Positions 1 to 5,204 of a DNA stretch of 5,525 bases are shown here, in pieces (position 1 is the first letter of the stretch; each line of letters opens with the position of its first letter). The stretch is from Rhodocyclales bacterium (lineage in GTDB: Bacteria; Pseudomonadota; Gammaproteobacteria; Burkholderiales; Rhodocyclaceae): positions 1 to 5,525 of the forward strand of contig JAJTBM010000220.1 in NCBI GenBank assembly GCA_021286885.1, written 5' to 3'. The position numbers and the translations under genes were made by a program. A model generated the notes under the pieces. The model was not told the origin of the DNA, did not search any database, and saw nothing but the letters and a program-made list of their open reading frames with translations.

Positions 1-1
1 G

Positions 2-82
2 CACGGGGGCCGCTGGGTGGATGTGGGTACGCCGGAACGGCTGAGGGAGCTCGATCAAGAGCTGCTTTTACTTTCAAAATGA
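2..82 (+). CDS. murU: C-terminal end of a MurU-like nucleotidyltransferase (partial)
   Basis: Only the last 26 codons and the TGA stop (80-82) are in the window; the 5' part lies upstream. The translated tail begins HGGRWVDVGTPERLRELD, the typical closing segment of the NTP-transferase family, in which the GxWxDVGTPERL motif sits in the final helix/strand region. MurU is N-acetylmuramate-1-phosphate uridylyltransferase. It makes UDP-MurNAc in the cytoplasm during peptidoglycan recycling. Position ahead of pepP and ubiH fits the gene order I recall in betaproteobacteria, usually after an AmgK-like kinase. Other sugar-1-phosphate nucleotidyltransferases (glucose or mannose type) share this tail, so the family call is firm but the substrate is an inference from context. 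The end of the gene is relatively AT-rich compared with pepP downstream. Confidence 0.75.
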   Translation, partial: HGGRWVDVGTPERLRELDQELLLLSK

Positions 83-125
83 TTTCCTCGAGCCGGCGCC
101 AGGTGGATGTTGTCTGCGGAGCGGC

Positions 126-142
126 ACCTCTGCGGAGGTTTT
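126..142 (+). promoter_or_regulatory. Small hairpin overlapping the kinase ribosome binding site
   Basis: ACCTC (126-130) pairs with GAGGT (135-139) around a TGCG loop, and the 3' arm is followed by TTTT (139-142 with the last stem base). The 3' arm contains most of the GGAGG Shine-Dalgarno sequence of the gene starting at 147, so folding would mask it. The stem is only 5 bp, so its stability in the cell is uncertain. It could damp translation of the toxin-like kinase, or the match could be a chance outcome of a GC-rich leader. Confidence 0.35.
134..138 (+). promoter_or_regulatory. Ribosome binding site of the zeta-like kinase
   Basis: A perfect GGAGG lies 8 nt before the GTG at 147, which is optimal spacing. 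An alternative GTG at 156 would be 17 nt away, so the site decides in favour of 147. Confidence 0.75.
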
Positions 143-146
143 CGGT

Positions 147-683
147 GTGTGCGCGGTGAGCCGGGCGCCACGAGTCCTGATCATTGCCGGGCCAAACGGG
201 GCGGGGAAAACGACTTTTGCCCGGGAGTTTTTGCCCAATGAGGCCAGCTGCCCTGTTTTCGTCAATGCAGACTTGATTGCAGCAGGGCTTGCCCCTTTTT
301 CTCCCGAATCTGCAGCCCTGCCGGCGGCCCGCCTGATGCTGCAGGAGCTGGCCCGCCATTTTGCGGCGCGGGCAAGCTTTGCCTTTGAAACCACCCTGTC
401 GGGGCGCGTTTACTTGCGTTACATCAGCGCCTGGCAGGCGGCAGGCTATCGCGTCAAGCTCATATTCCTGCGTCTCGAGAGTCCGGAGGAGGCTGTCGCC
501 CGGGTTGCGCAACGGGTTCGCCAGGGTGGGCACCATATTCCCGAGCCGGTGATCCGTCGTCGCTATCACGCCGGCCTGGAAAACTTTCATCACCATTACG
601 CGCCTCGGGTCGATGCCTGGATGCTTTACGATAACAGCGGCTTGACTCCCACCCTGCTGGATTGGAGCGAAAAAACCCCATGA
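147..683 (+). CDS. Zeta-toxin-like P-loop kinase (COG4185-type)
   Basis: This 178-residue cytoplasmic protein starts at a GTG. It opens with a beta strand and a Walker A loop, GPNGAGKTT (residues 15-23, Lys21). Next come NADLIAAGL (Asp42, matching the acidic residue that positions the sugar substrate in zeta toxins) and FETTLSGR (80-87, Glu81). The basic lid follows: VAQRVRQGGHHIPEPVIRRR (120-139), then Y140 and GLENF (143-147). All elements expected for activity seem present and no frameshift is visible. Characterised zeta/PezT enzymes use ATP to phosphorylate UDP-N-acetylglucosamine or related UDP-amino sugars and so poison cell-wall synthesis. Some chromosomal members are not proven toxins, so toxicity here is inferred. 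The gene follows the MurU-like gene by 64 bases and its stop overlaps the next start (ATGA, 680-683). Base composition is lower in G+C than pepP, suggesting acquisition. Confidence 0.88.
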   Translation: MCAVSRAPRVLIIAGPNGAGKTTFAREFLPNEASCPVFVNADLIAAGLAPFSPESAALPAARLMLQELARHFAARASFAFETTLSGRVYLRYISAWQAAGYRVKLIFLRLESPEEAVARVAQRVRQGGHHIPEPVIRRRYHAGLENFHHHYAPRVDAWMLYDNSGLTPTLLDWSEKTP

Positions 684-898
684 ACCGAGCCTCGATTGAA
701 ACTGCCCTGGATGAAGACCTGCGTCTTTCCGTTGGTGCGATGCAGCGCGCCGCGCTGCGCGCCCGGGAAATTGCCCGCCAAACAGCCACGGCGCTGGTCA
801 TCAGTCAAAACGGAGTGCTTGAGTTGTTGCAACCCGATCAAATTTCAACGCCTGTCACGTCCGAGCAAGAACACGCTGCGGACCACAAAACTTCATGA
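680..898 (+). CDS. Small partner protein, candidate antitoxin of the zeta-like kinase
   Basis: A 72-residue ORF begins at the ATG that overlaps the kinase stop (ATGA) and ends at the TGA that overlaps the pepP ATG. A GGAG at 664-667 lies 12 nt upstream, a little far, so translational coupling is likely. Residues 1-37 look helical and charged (MNRASIETALDEDLRLSVGA, then RAALRAREIARQTA). A short strand-turn-strand follows (TALVISQNGVLELL, residues 37-50), then a polar, probably disordered tail. I do not recognise a named family. Small ORFs of this shape are commonly found directly after chromosomal zeta-like genes, so the antitoxin role is inferred from position, size and coupling, not from a motif. 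It does not resemble the three-helix epsilon antitoxin or the HTH-bearing PezA in any way I can see. A longer reading from TTG at 662 is possible, but the ATG at 680 is better. Confidence 0.7.
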   Translation: MNRASIETALDEDLRLSVGAMQRAALRAREIARQTATALVISQNGVLELLQPDQISTPVTSEQEHAADHKTS

Positions 899-2184
899 CA
901 CACGCCCATTTTTTTGCCCGCCGCCAACGCCTCCTGGCGCAGGTAGGTGATGGCATCGCCCTCATTCCTACGGCCCCGGAGCAGGTGCGTAACCGGGATA
1001 CCCACCACCCTTACCGGTTCGACTCCTACTTCTGGTACCTGACCGGCTTTCCCGAGCCCGAGGCGGTGCTGGTGCTGGCGGGCGGCAGGTCCATCCTGTT
1101 CTGCCGGGAGAAGGACGAGGAGCGGGAAATCTGGGATGGCTTCCGTTATGGCCCCGAGGCGGCGCGGCTGGCCTTCGGCTTCGACGAAGCCTGGCCCATC
1201 ACCAGCCTGGAGGAGAAGCTGCCGCAACTGATGGCCGACCGTCCCGCCCTCTGGCACGCTCTGGGCCATGATCCGGACTGGGACGCCCGCATCGGCCAAG
1301 CCTTGAACGCGGTGCGCAGCCAGGCCCGGGCCGGCAAGCGGCCGCCCACGGCCATCCATGACCTGCGCCAGGTCCTCGACGCCATGCGCCTCACCAAGGA
1401 CGAGGCGGAGCTGGAGGTCATGCAGCGGGCCGCCGACATCGCCTCCGCCGGCCATGCCCGGGCCATGGCCGCCTGCCGGCCGGGCCTGGCCGAGTACGAG
1501 CTGGAAGCCGAGCTCACCTATGAATTCCGCCGTCGGGGCGCCTCCGCCCACGCCTACAACCCCATCGTCGCTGGCGGCGCCCACGCCTGCATCCTCCATT
1601 ACGTGGAGAACGACAAGCTGCTCGCCGACGGCAGTCTGGTGCTGATCGACGCGGGCTGCGAGCTGGAGGGCTACGCCGCCGACATCACCCGCACCTTCCC
1701 GGTCAATGGCCGCTTTAGCGCGGCCCAGAAGGATTGCTACGAGATCGTCCTGGCGGCCCAGGCCGCCGCCATCGCCGCCACCCGGCCCGGGGCCGGGTTC
1801 ATGGCGCCCCATGATGCGGCGGTGCGGGTGCTGGTGCAGGGCATGGTGGACCTGCAGCTCCTCACGGGCAGCGTGGACGGGATCATCGAATCCGGCGCCT
1901 ACAAGCGCTTCTACATGCACCGCACCGGCCACTGGCTGGGGCTGGATGTGCACGACGCGGGGGAATACAAGTCCGGCGAGGACTGGATGCCCCTGGCCCC
2001 GGGCATGGTGCTGACCGTGGAGCCGGGGCTCTACATCCGCCCCGGGGCCGAGGTGCCGGAACACCTGCACGGCATCGGCATCCGCATCGAGGACGACGTG
2101 ATCGTCACTCCCGAGGGCTGCCGGGTTTATACCAGCGCCCCGAAGACGGTGGCGGAAATCGAGGAGGTCATGGCCCATGCCTGA
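895..2184 (+). CDS. pepP: Xaa-Pro aminopeptidase (aminopeptidase P)
   Basis: A 429-residue cytoplasmic metallopeptidase that removes the N-terminal residue from peptides with proline in position two. The N-terminal creatinase-like domain (about 1-170) contains the family signature HHPYRFDSYFWYLTGFPEPE (37-56). The C-terminal pita-bread domain carries the full dinuclear metal site: Asp252 (LIDAG), Asp263 (ADITRTF), His346 (RTGHWLGLDVHD), Glu376 (LTVEPGLY) and Glu399 (GIRIEDD). His353 matches the second active-site histidine. Spacings between ligands match those I recall for E. coli PepP (D260, D271, H354, E383, E406). Length is normal for the family. The ATG overlaps the preceding stop by 4 bases with no clear Shine-Dalgarno sequence of its own, so it probably depends on coupling or on upstream translation. 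The 3' end overlaps ubiH by 8 bases. Confidence 0.96.
   Translation: MTHAHFFARRQRLLAQVGDGIALIPTAPEQVRNRDTHHPYRFDSYFWYLTGFPEPEAVLVLAGGRSILFCREKDEEREIWDGFRYGPEAARLAFGFDEAWPITSLEEKLPQLMADRPALWHALGHDPDWDARIGQALNAVRSQARAGKRPPTAIHDLRQVLDAMRLTKDEAELEVMQRAADIASAGHARAMAACRPGLAEYELEAELTYEFRRRGASAHAYNPIVAGGAHACILHYVENDKLLADGSLVLIDAGCELEGYAADITRTFPVNGRFSAAQKDCYEIVLAAQAAAIAATRPGAGFMAPHDAAVRVLVQGMVDLQLLTGSVDGIIESGAYKRFYMHRTGHWLGLDVHDAGEYKSGEDWMPLAPGMVLTVEPGLYIRPGAEVPEHLHGIGIRIEDDVIVTPEGCRVYTSAPKTVAEIEEVMAHA
2163..2167 (+). promoter_or_regulatory. Ribosome binding site of ubiH inside the end of pepP
   Basis: GGAGG within the last codons of pepP lies 9 nt before the ubiH ATG at 2177. It supports that start over any later one and indicates tight coupling of the two genes. 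Confidence 0.75.
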
Positions 2185-3334
2185 ACTGGAACAGACGGAC
2201 ATCCTGATCATCGGCGCCGGCCCCGTGGGGGCCACCCTGGCCCTGGCGCTCCGGGACAGCCCCTGGCGGGTGACCCTGGTGGACAAGCGGCCCCTGGCCG
2301 CCCAGGCCGCCGACCCCCGGGCCCTGGCCCTGTCCCACGGGGCGCGCCAGCTGCTGGAAACCCTGGACGCCTGGCCGGCCCGGGCCGCCACGCCCATCGA
2401 AACCATCCATGTTTCTCAGAAAGGCGGCTTTGGCCGCACCCTGATGGACCGGGCCGAATACGGCCTGCCGGCCCTGGGTTACGTGGTGCGCTACAAGGAC
2501 CTGGCCGCCCGCCTGCAGGTCGGGGTGGGGGAACTGCCCGCCTGTGCATGCCTGGACGAAACGGGGCTGGTCAGCCTGGAGCCCGAGGCCGACGGAGCTG
2601 TGGCGACCCTGGAGCGCCAGGGGCAGACCCGGCGCATCCGCGCCCGGCTGGTGGTCCATGCGGAGGGCACCCCCGGGGATGACCCCGGCGTGCAGGTGGA
2701 TGATTACGGCCAGCAGGCCATCATCTGCGATGCCATTCCGGACCAGCCCCATGGCCACCGGGCCTGGGAACGCTTCACCCCGGACGGCCCCCTGGCCCTG
2801 TTGCCCCTGGAGCAGGGCTTCTCGGTGGTGTTCACCGTGCCCCCCGCCAAGGCGGATGCCCTGATGGCCCTGGATGACGGGGCCTTCCTCCAGGCCCTGG
2901 CGCAGCAGTTCGGCAGCCGCTTCGGTTTCACCGCCGTGGGGCGGCGCGACCGTTTTCCCCTGGCCCTGCGCCAGCGGCGCGAGCTGATCCAGGGCCGCGA
3001 AGTCTGGATCGGCAACACCGCCCAGACCCTGCACCCGGTGTCCGGCCAGGGTTTCAATCTGGGCCTGCGGGACGCCTGGCAGCTGGCTGAATGCCTGTTC
3101 GCCGGGGGCGACGATCCCGGTGCCGCGCCCGCCCTGGCCGCCTATGCCGCCAGCCGCAGGTTGGACCGGAGCGGTGGCGCCTTCTTTACCGACCAGGTGG
3201 TGCGCCTGTTCTCCAACAACCTGCCGCCCCTGCGCTGGGTCCGGGGGCTGGGATTGCTGGCCCTGGACCTGCTGCCGCCGGCCCGGGATTTCGTGGCCCG
3301 GCGCATGATCTGGGGCGCCCGGGCCTGGCCCTGA
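2177..3334 (+). CDS. ubiH: UbiH-type FAD-dependent monooxygenase of ubiquinone synthesis
   Basis: A 385-residue flavoprotein of the UbiH/UbiF/VisC/COQ6 family, aerobic ring hydroxylases acting on membrane-associated ubiquinone precursors. The N-terminal Rossmann motif is DILIIGAGPVGATLALAL (8-25), followed by an acidic strand end (LVDKRPL, 34-40). DPRALALSHGARQLLETLDA (46-65) is the family's substrate-domain signature. HAEGTPGDD (161-169) lies where the DG-type motif is expected. The second FAD motif reads GNTAQTLHPVSGQGFNLGLR (279-298). GN-AQTLHP in this place is the form found in UbiH, whereas UbiI/UbiF-type relatives usually carry GDAAH, so UbiH (the C1 hydroxylation step) is preferred. 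No transmembrane segment is obvious. The pairing pepP-ubiH is conserved in many proteobacteria. Length is close to E. coli UbiH. The exact ring position is inferred, since betaproteobacterial members can have relaxed regioselectivity. Confidence 0.9.
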   Translation: MPELEQTDILIIGAGPVGATLALALRDSPWRVTLVDKRPLAAQAADPRALALSHGARQLLETLDAWPARAATPIETIHVSQKGGFGRTLMDRAEYGLPALGYVVRYKDLAARLQVGVGELPACACLDETGLVSLEPEADGAVATLERQGQTRRIRARLVVHAEGTPGDDPGVQVDDYGQQAIICDAIPDQPHGHRAWERFTPDGPLALLPLEQGFSVVFTVPPAKADALMALDDGAFLQALAQQFGSRFGFTAVGRRDRFPLALRQRRELIQGREVWIGNTAQTLHPVSGQGFNLGLRDAWQLAECLFAGGDDPGAAPALAAYAASRRLDRSGGAFFTDQVVRLFSNNLPPLRWVRGLGLLALDLLPPARDFVARRMIWGARAWP

Positions 3335-3353
3335 ATCCGGCCTGGGGCCTGGT

Positions 3354-3404
3354 GCATAGGCAGAAAGCCATATTGCATAGTCGCTTTGCATGGGTTTAGC
3401 ATCG
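3354..3404 (+). promoter_or_regulatory. Gap with repeated GCAT words, possible regulatory region
   Basis: The 108 bases between the ubiH stop and the ATG at 3443 include a local drop in GC. GCATAG occurs at 3354-3359 and again at 3375-3380, exactly 21 bases apart (two helical turns). Related GCATGG and GCATCG follow at 3388 and 3399. TTGCAT (3373-3378) could act as a -35 box, but I see no good -10 box at the right distance (TTAGCA at 3396 is poor). No terminator-like hairpin with a T run follows ubiH. Binding-site function is speculative. Confidence 0.25.
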
Positions 3405-3442
3405 GTCCATTCCTGCTCCCCGGGTTTGCACCCGCCGACACC

Positions 3443-4987
3443 ATGCTCCAAGCCCTGCCTGCCATCGATACCCCCCCGGGAGATCCTCTGTTCAGCGACC
3501 TGGACGAGGGCCTGGATTTCCTGGCGCAGCTGCCCCTGGGGGACCCGCCCCGGGCCGAGGAGCTGCTGCATGGATTCCTGGATGGCCTGCTGCATTCCGA
3601 ACTGGGGGCCGAACCCCTGTTCGTGCTCCTCGAACATGCGGCCGAACCCCTGTATTTCGTGCGCGAAGCCCAGGCCAGGCTCTATCAGGGCAAGGCCCTG
3701 CAGCTCAACGAGGATGAAGAAACCCACTTCCGGCGCGGTTCCGGCATCTGGCAGAAGGTGGTGGATGCCTATGGCGCCTGTCTCGGTCGGGTGCTCGGGG
3801 AGCAGCTGGATTCCCGGCTGCAGGAAGAACGGGTGGCCAGCCTCCTGCACCGCTGCCTGCATTACCTGGCCCTCTGTGGCCGGGACCACTTCCTGGCCCG
3901 GCGCCAGCTGCCCGAAGGATTCTGGCGCCAGGCCAATGACTTCTATGCCCGGGCCGAGGCCCTGGGCGTGGCCGAAGCCCGGGTGGAAAAGCCCCTGGCG
4001 GAGATCGAAGGGCGCAGCCAGCGCTGCATCGATGCCTATGTGACCCTGCTGCTGCTGGATCTGGCCAGTCCCTACGGGCGCAGCCTGGGGGATTTCAACC
4101 TGATCTGGATGCTGGCCGACCACTGGGCGCCCCTGGTGAGTCTGCAGCCCCTGGGGGCCGATCAGGGCGGCTTGCCCCATGCCCTGGTGGATCTGCAGGC
4201 GGATCTGCCCTTGCAGTTCCTGTCCGAGCTGGAGGGTGAGGCCGGGCGCTATCGGGTCCTGGAATGCACCGAGCTCATCTGCCAGCTCAAGCAGAGCGGC
4301 CGGGACCCGGCCTTGCTGCCCCCGGGGCTGGGAGAGCTGGACCGGCAGCGCCTGGAAACCCTGCGTCATCACCTGCTCAAGGCCTGGTTCCCGCGCCCCC
4401 TGGGGCGCCGCTTTCCCCGCTCCATGGATTCGGGGGTGGTCGAAGTGGGCATGGGGCTGCAGCAGATTCATGCCCTGATCAGGGCGGATGGCGGGGTGAA
4501 CTGGAATCGGGAAGACATCGATTTCCTGCTCTGGGACCAGGAGCTGGCCCCGGCCCATGCGGGGCTCCTGCTGGATCATTCCCCCACCGGCTTCCGCCTG
4601 CTGCTGCAGCCGCCCTTCGCCAAGGTGGCCCACGGCCAGTTGCTGACCCTGCGCCCCCACGATGGCTGCGATTTCCTCCTGGCCCAGGTCCAGTGGCTGA
4701 TCCAGTGCCAGGACGGCAGCCTGATGGTGGGGCTGACCCTGCTGCCCGGCAGGCCCCGGGCCGTGGCCGTCCGCTCCCAGGGGCGCCAGGCCTTCTTCCA
4801 GCGCGCCTTCCTGCTGCCGGGCATGGAGGCTCTGGGGGCTCCCCCCAGCCTGGTCCTGCCCGTGGGGCTCTACCAGACCCAGGGGGAGCAGACGCTGGAG
4901 CTCTACGACGGCAGCAGCCGGCGCCTGCGGCTGGTGGGGCGCTTGCAGTCCGGGGCGGACTTCGAGCGGGTCAGCTACCGGGACTAA
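3443..4987 (+). CDS. Uncharacterised protein with a C-terminal PilZ-like domain
   Basis: I do not recognise a named family for the whole 514-residue protein. Residues 1 to about 310 are predicted mostly helical, leucine-rich and without membrane segments or a signal peptide. From about 320 the PilZ signatures appear in the right order: RRFPR (322-326, an RxxxR match) and DHSPTG (379-384, an exact DxSxxG). Strand-like segments follow (GFRLLLQPPF, HGQLLTLRP, LAQVQWLIQ, LMVGLTLLPG), the usual beta-barrel pattern. PilZ domains bind cyclic di-GMP through these two motifs, so a cytoplasmic second-messenger effector is plausible but inferred. About 52 residues separate the motifs, more than in compact PilZ domains. 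A further strand-rich segment ends the protein. An in-frame TTG at 3386 would add 19 residues. ATG 3443 is preferred because the conserved-looking acidic N-terminus starts there, although neither start has a good Shine-Dalgarno sequence. The gap after ubiH suggests looser coupling than upstream. Confidence 0.85.
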   Translation: MLQALPAIDTPPGDPLFSDLDEGLDFLAQLPLGDPPRAEELLHGFLDGLLHSELGAEPLFVLLEHAAEPLYFVREAQARLYQGKALQLNEDEETHFRRGSGIWQKVVDAYGACLGRVLGEQLDSRLQEERVASLLHRCLHYLALCGRDHFLARRQLPEGFWRQANDFYARAEALGVAEARVEKPLAEIEGRSQRCIDAYVTLLLLDLASPYGRSLGDFNLIWMLADHWAPLVSLQPLGADQGGLPHALVDLQADLPLQFLSELEGEAGRYRVLECTELICQLKQSGRDPALLPPGLGELDRQRLETLRHHLLKAWFPRPLGRRFPRSMDSGVVEVGMGLQQIHALIRADGGVNWNREDIDFLLWDQELAPAHAGLLLDHSPTGFRLLLQPPFAKVAHGQLLTLRPHDGCDFLLAQVQWLIQCQDGSLMVGLTLLPGRPRAVAVRSQGRQAFFQRAFLLPGMEALGAPPSLVLPVGLYQTQGEQTLELYDGSSRRLRLVGRLQSGADFERVSYRD

Positions 4988-5006
4988 ACCTAATCCTCGC
5001 CCCTGT

Positions 5007-5044
5007 GGCTATCGGGCCAGGCAAGCCCGCCTGACCCGATAGCC
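5007..5044. terminator. Long imperfect hairpin after the PilZ-like gene
   Basis: GGCTATCGGGCCAGGC (5007-5022) faces GCCTGACCCGATAGCC (5029-5044) across the 6-nt loop AAGCCC. The arms are 16 bases with a single C-A mismatch. CCCC at 5000-5003 could pair further with GGGG at 5045-5048 past a small bulge. It starts 20 bases after the stop codon of the upstream gene. There is no T tract behind it, so it is not a canonical intrinsic terminator. It may stabilise the 3' end of the mRNA, assist termination, or be a dispersed palindromic repeat. Confidence 0.55.
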
Positions 5045-5132
5045 GGGGTGGGTCGCCGCCCCGGGGCAGGGGCTTCCTCCGGTGTTATCCGGGTCTTGGG
5101 GGTTCAAACGGGGTTTTCTGCTTGAAGGGTTT

Positions 5133-5175
5133 CTGACTATTTTTTAGGCGCCCGCTGGGGTACAATCCGCCCCCT
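5133..5175 (+). promoter_or_regulatory. Probable dusB promoter
   Basis: TACAAT at 5161-5166 is a 5/6 match to the sigma-70 -10 box, in a local T-rich window that contrasts with the GC-rich surroundings. The -35 region is weak: TATTTT (5138-5143) has 17-bp spacing, while the better-looking CTGACT (5133-5138) is 22 bp away. The -10 box is followed by a G/C-only discriminator and a pyrimidine-rich start region (CCGCCCCCTTCCCC), giving a leader of roughly 30 nt before the ATG at 5205. Such discriminators are typical of promoters under ppGpp control; that reading is an inference. Confidence 0.5.
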
Positions 5176-5204
5176 TCCCCACCTGCATCACCGGCGCCAT
5201 CCTG

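Noticed and set aside
838..2406. 522-codon open frame on the minus strand
   Set aside because: It is the antisense shadow of pepP, which has all its catalytic residues. The product has biased composition and no recognisable motif.
3322..3352. Three GGCCTGG copies at the end of ubiH and just after
   Set aside because: GGCCTGG-like words are common throughout this GC-rich, Gly/Leu/Ala-rich sequence, and one copy is coding, so nothing beyond composition is needed to explain them.
2168..4660. Very long open frame of 830 codons on the minus strand
   Set aside because: It lies antisense to ubiH and the PilZ-like gene, both well supported. The product is a low-complexity run of Gly, Gln, Pro and His with no family motif. 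Strong third-position G/C bias removes stop codons from this antisense frame.
4264..5034. Plus-strand open frame of 256 codons in another frame of the PilZ-like gene
   Set aside because: The Pro/Ala/Gly-rich product is typical of an out-of-frame reading of GC-rich coding sequence; the main frame has balanced composition and domain motifs.
5095..5118. GGTTCAAAC resembling a tRNA T-loop
   Set aside because: There is no matching 5-bp T-stem, no anticodon arm and no acceptor stem around it.
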